Part shown: piece after piece, positions 48,901 to 59,344 of the stretch
How the letters are laid out: each line of letters begins with the position of its first letter
How positions within the stretch are numbered: the stretch's first letter is position 1
From: Odobenus rosmarus divergens
Taxonomy: Eukaryota; Chordata; Mammalia; Carnivora; Odobenidae
Direction of reading: 5' to 3'
Length of the DNA stretch: 64,000 bases
NCBI RefSeq assembly: GCF_000321225.1
Contig: NW_004452181.1
Span: 1 to 64,000, forward strand
Notes under the pieces: generated by a model
What the model saw: the letters and a program-made list of their open reading frames with translations, nothing else
Database searches by the model: none
What the model was told of the DNA's origin: nothing
Translations under genes and position numbers: made by a program

Positions 48901-49810
48901 GTTGTCCCTTCACACCCCTCATCAGATCAGTGGGGCAGAGCTTGAAAACAAGAACAGTGCCCCAGGTTATCAGATGTTATTCTCCTCAGTATGTGTTAAA
49001 ACAGCTGAAGCTTGGGTCAACAGAAAGAAAGAAAACGGTTTGCCATATCCTAATAGGTTTTCCTGGTTGACTCCAGCTCGCTCCCATCACGTGGACACCA
49101 AGTCTCCTCTAGGTTGTGTGGTTGCTGGAATGGAGGTTTCGATCTTTGTGCACCTCTTAGTCCCTTCCATGTGCCTGTCACCCAAACTGCTCAGCAAGGA
49201 AGAACTATCACAGCCCTTTGAGACAGGAAAAATGGTCCTTTCTGGTTGGCTTTAGGTGCTAAGAGATGTTAGGCAAGGGCTTGTGTCCCTGAAATGCCCA
49301 GTTTTGAGATCATACTGGTAGATTCAATTAACAGCCAGAGACCCTCTCCTGCCCCTTGTTCCCCTGGTCAACCTAGCACCTCCACCTGCCCAAGGAGACT
49401 GCAGGTACCCCTCAGAGGCAGAGGTGGTGAGGATATAATCATCACTCAACCAACTCCAAGCCCTATGCACCATCTTATTCAATGCTTATGAGAGTCATAC
49501 TTTTAAGAAATCATTTGCATATGTGTTACTTACAAGCCACCTCAAGTCCTTGATGAAATGAGGACAGGGATACATCTATGCACACCTAAGTTTTCAAGTT
49601 GTCACCTTGTGCACCAATAATGAAAATGAGGCATAACAAACCCTAACTAAGGTCATCAGCTAGTAAAGAATAGAATTCCAACTCAGAATCTGGGGGTGGG
49701 AGGGTCATTATTCCCATCCCCCCCCCTCCTTCCAGTCAAATTCCCAAGTAGTATCAAGTCCACCTCCTATTTCTCAACCTGACCCTTCACTCTTATCTCT
49801 GCTGGTGCAA
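45990..49810. other. Unique sequence, moderately GC-rich, no supported gene
   Basis: About 3.8 kb with no young repeat. Many short frames overlap on both strands. A pyrimidine tract ending CACCGAATGCCAG at about 47114-47134 could be an acceptor but no partner donor stands out. Confidence 0.5.
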
Positions 49811-49814
49811 CAGT

Positions 49815-50210
49815 CTGTGCATTGGTCTTCCTGCCAGATGGCCTGGATTCATCCTTGAACAAGTGACTTTACCCTTTTTTTTTTTTTAAGATTTTTTTTA
49901 TTTTTATTTATTCATGAGAGATAGAGAGAGAGAGAGAGAGAGGCAGAGGGAGAAGCAGGCTCCCAAGGAGCAGGGAGCCCGATGCGGGACTCAATCCCAG
50001 GACTCCAGGATCATGACCCGAGCCGAAGGCAGACGCCTAACCATCTGAGCCACCCAGGCGCCCCCTTTACCCTTCTTTGCCTCACTCTTATCTTTAAATG
50101 GGGATCGTAACAGAACCTACCACAAAAGGTTATTGGAGAGTGCAGTGAACTAATGCATGTAGAGTGCTCAGCACAGATAAGTAAGCACTCATAAGGGTTA
50201 CCTGTTAACT
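49815..50210 (+). mobile_element. MIR SINE relic, split by a CAN-SINE
   Basis: Left part GGCCTGGATTCATCCTTGAA and CAAGTGACTTTACC; right part TTTGCCTCACTCTTATCTTT, AATGGGGATCGTAACAGAAC and GAGTGCTCAGCACAGATAAG. The SINE at 49877-50064 lies between. Confidence 0.85.
49877..50064 (-). mobile_element. CAN-SINE with (GA)n and canid-like tail wording
   Basis: Target repeats CTTTACCCTT at 49867-49876 and 50065-50074. On the plus strand the body reads TTTATTCATGAGAGATAGAG, wording I associate with canid SINEs, followed by an expanded GA run and the head complement. Confidence 0.94.
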
Positions 50211-50214
50211 GTTC

Positions 50215-50670
50215 TCCAGGAAGCTACCAGGGTCATCTTGCCATGTCATGCCCTGGCTTAAAAGTGTTGGATAGTTCCAGTACTTAGTTTCCTATTGCGC
50301 TAAAGAAAGAGCTTGGCCTTCTGAGCATAATGCACGAGGACCTTCATGGTTTGGCCCACTGTAGACCTCTGGCCCCTTCATTTCGCCACTGTTTCTTTCT
50401 CTTGACTTCTATGCTGTGAACTTCCATAGTTCCTGAAGGCAGTATGATATCCTTCTCCCGACCTTCTTATGAGCTTTCTTAGCCATTTGTACATTGTTTA
50501 TCACCACACTTGCTGGGCTAGAAATGCCTGTTTATTTGATCCCTCCTTTAGATGGTAGGCCCCATGGTGGCCAGGATAAGATGTAGGTCTTAGCCGTCAC
50601 TCACTCCCAAGAACTTAGCATGGTTCCTGGCACATTATTTATGTATATTATTTATCCGTTAGATGGATAG
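50215..50670 (+). mobile_element. L2 relic
   Basis: Shows CATAATGCACGAGGACCTTC, TGGTTTGGCCCACTGTAGAC, GTTTATTTGATCCCTCCTTT and GTTCCTGGCACATTATTTAT in L2 order. Confidence 0.75.
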
Positions 50671-50689
50671 GTAGGTGCATGGGTGAAAG

Positions 50690-50710
50690 GGAGGGAAAGG
50701 AGGGAGGGAA
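50690..50710. repeat. (GGGA/GGAA)n purine run
   Basis: Short all-purine tract GGGAGGGAAAGGAGGGAGGG. Confidence 0.8.
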
Positions 50711-50919
50711 GGAAGCCATTAAACAGATCTGTACCTCTAAAGTCCAGTACTCTGTACTATGTACTATGCCAGGCTGCTTGCCCCTCTCTCATAAAGGTGA
50801 AAGTGAGGGCTGTACTGAGGGGCTTAGGGCTTAGGGACACCTCCATTGCTCCCTCCTCATTCCCACACTGACTCGTATTTTCTTTCTAGAACAAACCTAA
50901 GATTTATAACTTTCTTGCT

Positions 50920-51290
50920 TAAAAATCCAAAGGACTCCACAACGCTTACAGGGCAAGGAGCATACCCCTTAGAGTGACATGCCAGGACTCAGCATCTGAC
51001 CTCATCTCCCTCCTTTCTCTGCTACATTCACCTTTGCAACTCACAGCTGTTGGCCACCTCCCAAAGACATGCTGCTCTTTCCTATCTGTGTGACTTTTCC
51101 ACATCTGTCTCTCTCTGTCATGGATGAATCTTTCCAGACCTAGCTCAGTTGTCACCACTTCCATATTTTCCTGATCCCAGCGCCCCCAGGCATCCTTATA
51201 GACTCTTTTCTCCTGGCTCCAATAATGCTCCAGGAGCCTTCCATCATATCCCGCCTCAAACTGCGCTGTATTGTTTGTCTCCCTGTTAGA
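50920..51290 (+). mobile_element. L2 relic
   Basis: L2-type order: ATCTGACCTCATCTCCCTCC, CTACATTCACCTTTGCAACT, TTTCCAGACCTAGCTCAGTT, CAAACTGCGCTGTATTGTTT. The 139-codon minus-strand frame over this stretch is a shadow of it. Confidence 0.75.
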
Positions 51291-51299
51291 ACGGTTAAG

Positions 51300-51500
51300 T
51301 GTCCAAAGGTGACAAATACTGACCTTGGAGTCAACCCAGCCTTCCCACTTGCGAGCTGTACACATTGAGACAGGTTATGCCTTATAAATTTAAATTGGAT
51401 TATAAAGTTAAGCTTTGTAAGTTATACTTTCTAAGCCTCAGATAGAACAATTCATAAAATTATTTGTCAAAAGAGGGTGGTCATTCCTACCTTACAAGTT
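51300..51500. mobile_element. Weak MIR relic
   Basis: TGACCTTGGAGTCAACCCAG, then AACAATTCATAAAATTATTT; decayed. Confidence 0.4.
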
Positions 51501-51519
51501 GGTGCCTGGAATGCTGATC

Positions 51520-52020
51520 TAGCCCAGAGGAAGGCGAGAGTGATAAGGCAAAAGTGTCCATGCCAGGAGGCCCAGGCGGGGTATCCAGAGGAGCCAGAGG
51601 GGGGGCTCCACGGAATGTAAGGGTCCGGAAGACCGAGGAGTAACAATCATTGTTGGGGTTTGTGAGAGAAGAAGAGGCGCTTGACTGGAAGACCAGGGTC
51701 CAGGCAGGGCGTGGGCACCTGCCTCTCCCTCCCCTTCCTTGCGCTCCACAGCTGGTGGCCTTGGCGGGCACCTCACTGGCACCACCACACAGACAATGGC
51801 CTGACCCCCTGACCAGGGTGTCCACGGTCCAGGGTCCTTCGCCTGCGCTGCAGTTCTGCGCTGTGCTCTTCCCCGCTCCGGGTCCTTCTCTTCTCCCGTG
51901 CTGAGATGAGGAGCTGGAGGTAGGGAAGGCCGGCTGTCCTACTGCTTGTCGCTGCCACCTGAGGCTGGATGAACTCCACAGCCCTGGTTTGCAGCCTTCT
52001 CCTCCCAGCCGGATGTGATC
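51520..52020. other. GC-rich unique block, no supported gene
   Basis: CpG dinucleotides are more frequent than in the surroundings but not at island density. Overlapping frames occur on both strands (51487-51825, 51519-51788, 51650-51904, 51773-52045) with no domain. Confidence 0.4.
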
Positions 52021-52024
52021 TAAG

Positions 52025-52330
52025 CGCGTTGGATTTATATAACATTGGGAAATGGTAAACTGCGTAAATTTGCTACGTTTTCCAGGGACAGTTATTTATG
52101 GAGAGGCATTTTTAACTCAAGTGCAGAAGTGTTAAATCATTATAATAAATTCATGCTATTCAGACTTTCTTACATTGTAATAAATTTTTTCTAAGCATGA
52201 ATGAGGAGATCCATGATTCCTCTAATATACCATTATGTATTTCTTCTCAAAATGACACAACTTACTATATCAACTAGGAGAATAATAGAACGAGATTTAC
52301 TGTGTTGGAGGAAAAAAGTCAAGTAGCAAT
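52025..52330. promoter_or_regulatory. AT-rich, repeat-free block; candidate conserved element
   Basis: An abrupt switch from GC-rich flanks to AT-rich, low-repeat sequence (GGTAAACTGCGTAAATTTGC, CAGGGACAGTTATTTATGGA). No open frame of note. The look is that of a conserved non-coding element, but conservation cannot be tested here. Confidence 0.2.
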
Positions 52331-52334
52331 GAGT

Positions 52335-53180
52335 GTCAGAAGGGTCTCGGGAGCAGGGACCCCCAGCAGAATTTCTCCCTGCCTCTTGGATGCAGCAGGT
52401 GTCGCTGAAACAGGGGAGGGCCTGGCGAGGGGTGCAACCCCCACATCTGCTAGCTGAGCTTCGGAAAAGAGCAGAGAAATGGGCCCGGGGCCCAGGGACT
52501 TCTGTCCTCCACTGGGGGGGGCGTGGAGTGGGCTGTCTCAGAAAGGAAAAGTCCCCCAGTCTTCTGAAACCATCAGTCTGGGGGAGAGCTGCCCTCTCAT
52601 CACCCGCCTCACCTCACCCCTCACCTGGATGCTCACCAGACTGGAGGATTCATAGCTTTCATCCGATTCAAAACGTTCAGGACACACTGGTCTTCAGTGA
52701 ACCGATTGTCTGCTCTGCCCTAGGCAAAGTCCAGTGACATCGTTCCTGACCCCCAGCAGCACACAAGAGCTACGTCCGGCTGCAGCCACAGCTCCCACAG
52801 GCCAGACGTGATAGAGGCCTGAACAGGGGCTCCTGCAAGGGGGGCTTCGGTCAGAATCTTCCCCAGAGATGGGACATTTTGGCTGGGCAAAGGCAGGGAA
52901 GGAAGGGTTCCAGGCAGACGAGCCATGTGTCAAAGGCACGGAGACAGAGACCCCCAGAGTCAGTCAGCTGAGGCACAGCCTCGAACGCTAGGCCTGGTGC
53001 TTAAACTCGGAGGAGCAGCAGGGTCCAGTGGAAAGAGACCTGCATCGATTCCAACCATTGCTGCTTCCCAGCTGCGGGGCGCCTCCCCACGCAGGCACCC
53101 GGTTCCCTCCTCCGTGAGAAGGGGAACCCGGCCCTGCAATGCCTGGTCCACGTGGCTGACGGCTCTCTTCAGGCGAACTT
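52335..53180. other. GC-rich unique sequence, no supported gene
   Basis: Frames of 124-134 codons at 52333-52737 and 52925-53299 have GC-driven composition, no domain and competing frames on the other strand. Confidence 0.4.
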
Positions 53181-53184
53181 CAAA

Positions 53185-53960
53185 CTGGCCACCTTTTTTT
53201 CATTCTATTGTGAAGCCAGACTTACGTAGACGTTTTGGAAACAATACAAAGAATTTCTGTATGCCCCTCACCCATAATCCCCAAGTGTTAACATTTTAAC
53301 TCATTTGCTTTATCATTCCCTCTTTCTCACACATATGTAAACACATATATCATTAATTTTTTGTCAAGTATTCGATAGTAAGTTGCCGACAGAATACTCT
53401 CCTTTCCCCTATGAGTTTAGCATGGATGTCCTACAAACAGGGCTTTCTCTTATAGCCAGCCCAGGCTGGAGGCTAACATGAACACGGTACCATCATCTAC
53501 TCTGCAGACCTTGACTGAAGTTTGCCAGATTTCCTTCCTAGCTTCCAAGTTTCCTTTCCCTAAATATCCTTCTTAACAAAAGAGAAACGATTCTGGCCCC
53601 GGATCGTAAGTTGCATTTAACTATTGTGTCTCTGAGTACAATCTACTTGTTTTGTAAAATGTTCCTCAATTTGGGCTTGTCTGATGTTTTCATAGAATTA
53701 TATTCAGGTTATGCATTTTCAGCAGGAAAAAGTGATGCTGAGTCCTCAGTACATCATAGCAGGAGGCCTATGATAGCTCTTTCCTTCATTCCAGGGGATG
53801 TTAACTTTAATCACCCGGTTAAGGTACAATTGTACAATTATTAACTTTTCCTTGTAATTTATTAGTGTGGGAAGGGGGGGATACTCTGAGACTATGTAAA
53901 TATTGTTTCTCTTCTACCCTTTAGTGAGAGTTTCAGCATCCTTTCATGATTCAGCACATT
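53185..53960. mobile_element. Ancient LINE-type segment, second copy
   Basis: TGTATGCCCCTCACCCATAA, TTCAGGTTATGCATTTTCAG, ATGTTAACTTTAATCACCCG and GATACTCTGAGACTATGTAA follow the same order as 26610-27680. Family name uncertain. Confidence 0.6.
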
Positions 53961-54489
53961 CCATTTAAATCCTTAGTCTTCTTCTGGGTTCTGACTACCC
54001 TCTTGGACCAGCCCAGTGCTAGACAAGAGATTGGAAAAGGAGACAACTCATTTCTTCTCCTTAGGGACTTCCGCTAGGGAGGGAGCCACATACAGAAGCA
54101 CAGAACAGTGTGGAAAGAGGGCCCAGTGAAGTGGTCCCCACGCTGAGGTCAATGGGAGGTCAGAAAACAGGTGCTCAGCTAACAGGTGCTCAGCTCAAGC
54201 TAGAGCCCCCTGGGGCAATGGACCCTGAACCAAAGGTCAGAGAGAATGCGAATGGCCGGAAATCTGGAATGACAGGAGAATCTGTGTCCATAAGCCATCT
54301 TTGAGGGCTCCAATGAGACCTTTTCGCAAAGGCCTATCCCACGAGCTCCCCAGGTAATGAGAAGACCAGAAGCACCAGGCTTTCTTCCAATCCTCGTGCA
54401 GAGTTGGGGCAAGGGGAGGCAGAGGGGCGTTGCTGAGAGTGTGCCAGGTATGGGGCCCGCGGGAGGCACCCCCCCATGCCACACCTCTT

Positions 54490-54540
54490 CTCATCCATTC
54501 AGCAAACATTGTGGAGCACCTACTATGTACCAGCACAACA
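54490..54540 (-). mobile_element. L2 3'-tip relic
   Basis: ATTCAGCAAACATTGTGGAG and CACCTACTATGTACCAGCAC are the complement of the L2 3' end. Confidence 0.6.
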
Positions 54541-54544
54541 TACT

Positions 54545-55010
54545 CTCAAGTAGTTCTTGATTAAAGGGGGTCCCTTGAACCCAGAGGCCCCTAAAGTTGC
54601 CCAGCACTCAGGGCAAGACAGCAAGTGTCAAGACTTGCTTCAGCTTCTGCCCAGAGTTGAGAGTAGAATCAAGTGGTGGAGAAAACATGGCTGTGTTCTC
54701 TCATTCAGGTGGCTCTTATCTCAAGAGCGAGGCTGAGGGCATTCATGGTCTCCCTCCTCTGCCCTCTCTCTTCTCTGTGGCCCTTCCCAGCACTTAGCAG
54801 AGAGCTGGGCCAAATCCTTGAGACCTAGGGCACCTGCTCACTTTGCAAAGGGGAAAACTGGCAGAGGCAGAGGTCTGAGCCTTTCCAGGACGATCTTTCT
54901 TCCCGCAGTTAGCTTGTGTGTCTTTGCGTGAGGCTTGGGAATACCGTCGGTGAAGAGGCTTCCGGGTGAGGAGTCGTCATGCCAGGGCCTTGACCAGGTG
55001 GACCCTTCCA
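54545..55010. other. Unique GC-rich sequence
   Basis: Nothing recognised beyond overlapping short frames. Confidence 0.4.
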
Positions 55011-55014
55011 AAGG

Positions 55015-55185
55015 CATAGAGTGATGACAAGCACAGAATCTGCCAGCAGGGGACCTGGGCTCAAACCCCAGCTCTGCCCTACCGTGTGACTTGGAGCTCA
55101 CCGCTTAAGCTTATCGGTAAAACGGGGTTCAGCATTGTTGGGAAGGTAACTGGGATGGTATCAGTGAAGTAGGCAGGACAGTGTC
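55015..55185 (+). mobile_element. MIR SINE relic
   Basis: Sense core: GACCTGGGCTCAAACCCCAG, CCCTACCGTGTGACTTGGAG, then TATCGGTAAAACGGGGTTC. Confidence 0.85.
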
Positions 55186-55449
55186 TGGGTCATCAGTAGG
55201 TGGATTGTTTTTAAACAAGGCCCAGTGTCTTCCCCCCAGCATATCCCCCACCTACCTAGACATCTTGGCACTTCTTCAGAAGGCTGGGGTCCTTTGTTCC
55301 TCCATGGGCCCCTCCCTTGGGGTCTGTTGATCCCTTGCTCACCTTCTAACACTCAGCCCCAGTGTCCCCCTAGACTGGCTCCCCTGACCCCTGCACCACA
55401 CTGTCCCGCAGCTGTCTTTGCTTGCCAAGGAGCCTCATAAGGGGGAAGG

Positions 55450-55660
55450 AGAGCAGCTGATTTCGAATCTGGGCTCCATTACTTTCTTGCAGTGTGATTT
55501 TGGGCAAGTCACTTACCTTTCCCAAGCCTCTGATTGTTCATCGGTAAAGTAAGGTGATAACACCCTGCAGATAACTTCCAGGTTTAGAGAGAATACCCGT
55601 AACACACTTGGCATTGTCCTAGAAGGCAGCTGTCATTATTATGTCTCCCAGAATCCTTAG
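55450..55660 (+). mobile_element. MIR SINE relic
   Basis: Sense core: GTGATTTTGGGCAAGTCACT, CCTCTGATTGTTCATCGGTA, AAGTAAGGTGATAACACCCT. Confidence 0.85.
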
Positions 55661-55664
55661 CACA

Positions 55665-56680
55665 GTGCTGGGACTTGGGGAAGAGATGCACCCCCCATTC
55701 CAAGACGATTTTCATTTAAAGAGTAGGACTAATGGAGGCCCAAGTCTAACCCAAGGAAAAGGCCCAACAGTGGGATCTGAGGCCCTGAGCAACACTGGCG
55801 TGTAGCGGAGCAGGTATATTGGGTCCACCTGGCTGCCCTCATGTTGGTTCCCATGGCGACCATGCCCCACCCGTGCAGGGTGAAAACAAACCACAACTGA
55901 AGCCCCTTTTTGGACCCCAGGAGGAAGAGGAGATGGGAGACAAAGTTGGCAGCACATGGGTCCACTGATTTCCTGCCACCCCAGGGCCCACAGCCCCTGG
56001 AGCTGGGCCCCAGGAGGAGGTAAGGAGGGAGGGCAAATGGCAAAGACGATTCACATGGAGACTCTGGAGACGAGAGGAATCCTCCTACCTCAATTAGTGG
56101 AGTGTGGGGCCCTCAGAAATGGTTAAATTTTCCCCTTGATTTTTGAGTGATGGAGAACCAGTTTGCATTGATCTTGAGAATTTGCTTATAGTTTTCTCCA
56201 GAGTTCAGTGTACTGGGGAAAGGAGAGCTGACACAAGCTCAAAAGGTTTTGAACCCCAGGTGGCTGCTTAAACTGTTAATAAATATTCCATTTATTTCCA
56301 CTGAACATCCCCTCCTTGTGAAGAATAAAAGCTAACTGGGTCTTTGGGTTTTTCTGCTTCCCTCCATGCTCCCCCTCGGTCCCCACGGCCAGCAAGTGCT
56401 ACCAGGCAGGGAGAATTTTGGACTCCTTAGCAGCATGCTTAGTACGTGTCACTCACTCATGTCTAAGAACCCCAGCTCCAGCCCCGCTGACGAAGGAGAG
56501 GAGGAAAGGACCTTTCCTGGCACCAGAGTCGACATAGATGTTTCCTAAAGGTGAGACTGGATGGTTGAGAAACCCGTGAGAAGTGGGGAGCAAGGAGGCA
56601 GGACACAGTGCTGGAGGAAGCTGCTATGCAGAGGGTTCCCAGCCCGGGGAGGTGGGATGCAGAGATGAAAAGCATCCACC
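55665..56680. other. Unique GC-rich sequence
   Basis: No supported gene. Overlapping frames on the minus strand at 55712-56054 share the same bases and have no motif. Confidence 0.4.
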
Positions 56681-56689
56681 GCTCTGCAG

Positions 56690-56870
56690 ACAGCCCTGGG
56701 CTTGGGCCCTGACTCTGGGTCATCTCGGCAAGGGACTGCACCTCTTGGAGCCTGTTTCCTCATTTGTAAGACAGGGACGAAAACACCCACCTCAGAGAAT
56801 TAGGTGAGATTATAATTAAGCAGCTCAGCACAGGCTCTGGCTCAGAGCAAGCACCCCTAAGTGGTAGCTA
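56690..56870 (+). mobile_element. MIR SINE relic
   Basis: Sense core: CTGACTCTGGGTCATCTCGG, AGCCTGTTTCCTCATTTGTA, GTGAGATTATAATTAAGCAG, CTCAGAGCAAGCACCCCTAA. Confidence 0.8.
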
Positions 56871-56879
56871 CACGCATGG

Positions 56880-57640
56880 CTCCAAGAGAAGACCCCAAAA
56901 GATAAGAGTGTGAGCCGGAGGGCCCTGATTCCTCTACCCAGCCAGTGGGGTCCTGAGTGTCCCCAGGCCTGGGCTTATCTGCTGGGAGTCCCACAGGCCA
57001 GCTGTTGGAGCCCGGACCATCACTGCCTGGCTCTAGGTCTCCCCCCTGAGTTTGTTACGCCAATGCACCCCGCATGTACACATTTAAACGGGGTAATAGG
57101 GACAACTGATAACACTGGCTGGAAAGGGTGGGAAGGAACACTTTCACTGTAGACTTCTTCATACTTTTTGAGTTTTGAATATGTTACCTTTAAAAAAAAA
57201 AACAAGTAACATTTTTAAAATGCAAAGACCAAATTAATATGCAGCCTGAGGCCATATGACCCCAGAGGAGGATTGGCTGTAGACCGTAAGAGCTGCAGCA
57301 GCGCCGGGAATGCTCTTGGGAGAAAGGGCAAAGAAAGGAAGGGCACAGGGGCAGCAGCTAATTGGGGTCCCTGGGAAAGAGCGTGAGCAGCAAGAGACAG
57401 AGGTGTGTGCACCTCAACATGACGGGAGTTCTCTGGGAGTGGCACAGGGCTGGCTGGACTGTGAGAAGGTGGCTTACAGTGGTCTGATGTCAAGTTCAAG
57501 CTTGCTTCAGTCGGGATGTGAATTGTCAATGGGATGGAATGAAGGAAAGGGAAGAAGGGGATCGAAGCCTGAAGCATTCATTCTGAGTATCTATACTACA
57601 CCATCAAAGAATGCACGGCTCAGAATCTTTGCGGGGGGGT
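56880..57640. other. Unique sequence
   Basis: No supported gene. An A-run at 57191-57202 is preceded by TACTTTTTGAGTTTTGAATA. Confidence 0.4.
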
Positions 57641-57644
57641 AGCT

Positions 57645-57830
57645 GCGCATGGCTGTGTCTCATGGACTCCTCACAACTCTTGGGGTGGTGGTCTTATCCT
57701 CATTTTAGAGAGGAGACTGGGGCTCAGAGATGTTAAGTAACTTTTCCCAAGTGACACAAGATATTTGAAAGAGCTGGGGTTTGCATCCAGTCAGACGTCA
57801 AAGCCTCTGCTTTCTTCACTCTGATACACG
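57645..57830 (-). mobile_element. MIR SINE relic
   Basis: Antisense core: CTCATTTTAGAGAGGAGACT, GGGGCTCAGAGATGTTAAGT, GCTGGGGTTTGCATCCAGTC. Confidence 0.8.
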
Positions 57831-58013
57831 AGTCTCTGAGCGCCCCCCTGGTCTGGGCAGATCCTGGTGAGACCCCCACAAAGGGTGTAAGCCCAGAGGG
57901 GGACGTTCAGAGCTCCCCAAAGGGATGAGGAGCTAGGCTAGCATGAGGGAAGAGGAGTTGGGGTGATAGGAGGGGCCTGGGGTCCTGGGGCTGGCCCGAA
58001 GACCAGACACTGA

Positions 58014-58035
58014 GGGGGTGGGGGAGAGGGCAGGG
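58014..58035 (+). repeat. G-quadruplex motif
   Basis: G5-T-G5-AGA-G3-CA-G3: four runs of at least three G with loops of 1 to 3 bases, in a G-rich non-repeat stretch. Confidence 0.85.
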
Positions 58036-58039
58036 AACC

Positions 58040-59110
58040 AAAGGGAGGACTCGCAGAGAGAAGGGAGGGCAACTTAGAGAGGCAGACGGAGGGGCAGAGA
58101 AAGAGAACTCTCAAGTAAAAAGCCTGTACTTGCAAATACTCATCTGAGGGGAAAGGGAGTGTAGGCTACACACTTACTCCAAATGAGCATTTTCAGAACA
58201 CCCACCACTTTGGAACGTGTCCTCAGTCATCTGCAGTTTGTGCTCTCCTTCCTTCTCTCATTCATTCATGCAGGCAGTGAATCCACAGTGACTGAAAGTC
58301 CAACTGCCAGGAATGAGGAGTCTACCAAAGGGGGGGGATTGGTGGTGGCTAAGATGATGTTTTATTTGAGGGTGGATTCCATTTTGCAAGACAGACAAAT
58401 GGTCTTCACAGCCAAGTCTGATATGTCCCATTGGGCAGGGCTGGGTCCCTGAGCTCACTGCCCAGCTGTCCCTTAACCACCTTACCCATATGGGGAATGC
58501 TCGTGGGTTCAACTTGGTATAATTTCAACGCTGGCCCAGCAGACCTCATGCCAGAGGGAGCTGTCGCTTTGCCCAGCCCACCTGCAGCAGGGCTTGGGAG
58601 GCAGGCGGATGGAGGGCCTGGAAGCACCCACATGCGTGCAGAAGCTCTGGGGCGTCTGCATCTCACACCCTGCGAGCGAGTGTGTGGGATCCGGCTCAGG
58701 ACAGGACAAATGTCAGATCTTTATAAAAACCCAGAAGGAGATGGGAGCTATTCACTAAACGTTCTCACTAAACATATTCTTTTCATCTTAGCATCACACA
58801 GAAAGAAAGGGAGAAGGGAGAGAAAAGTGAGTACAAAGAGGGGTTGGAGAGCTGAAGGCCTTTGAAAGTCACTGGGAGCGGGGGCTGGAAGGAGCCCTGG
58901 GGTCGAACCAGGAGCCCTCACCGGCCCGTGGGTACAGCTGGGGGAGGCCACCAGCTCCCCGCCTCCCAGCCTCAAGGGTGCTGCTAGCTGCCCCCCAGGC
59001 CACAGCTAGCCTCTAGACTTCAACGCGGCATCAAAAACGTTGAGGCAAACCAAGATACCTATCAATGAAATGACTTGATATCGAGGATTTGCTTCAAAAT
59101 AATTCATGAA
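58040..59110. other. Unique sequence
   Basis: No supported gene. A 144-codon plus frame (58431-58865) is opposed by minus frames at 58258-58709 and has no motif. Confidence 0.4.
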
Positions 59111-59124
59111 CTGAAGCTAGGTGG

Positions 59125-59331
59125 GGGACTCCTGGGGGCCTCAGTCAGTGAAGCATCTGACTCTTGGTTTAGGCTCAGGTCATGATGTCAGGGTCCTGAG
59201 ATTGAGCCTGTGGCTGGCTTGGAGCTCAGCAGCGAGTCTGCTAGAGATCCTCTCCTGCTGGCCCTCCCCACTTCACATTGGTGTGCGCACGTGCACTCTC
59301 TCAAAATAAATAAATCTTAAAAAAGAAAAAA
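59125..59331 (+). mobile_element. CAN-SINE, diverged, with 11-bp target-site duplication
   Basis: Sense copy (GGACTCCTGGGGGCCTCAGT head, AAAATAAATAAATCTTAAAA tail). Direct repeats AAGCTAGGTGG at 59114-59124 and 59332-59342. It is the only young SINE between 50.1 and 64.0 kb. Confidence 0.92.
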
Positions 59332-59344
59332 AAGCTAGGTGGTA

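Noticed and set aside
50946..51365. 139-codon minus-strand frame
   Set aside because: Falls on an L2 relic in antisense; an accidental frame in repeat DNA.
52333..52737. 134-codon plus-strand frame
   Set aside because: Tryptophan/glycine/proline-rich composition from GC-rich DNA, no homology recognised, no splice context.
58431..58865. 144-codon plus-strand frame
   Set aside because: Opposed by several minus-strand frames over the same bases; composition follows GC content.
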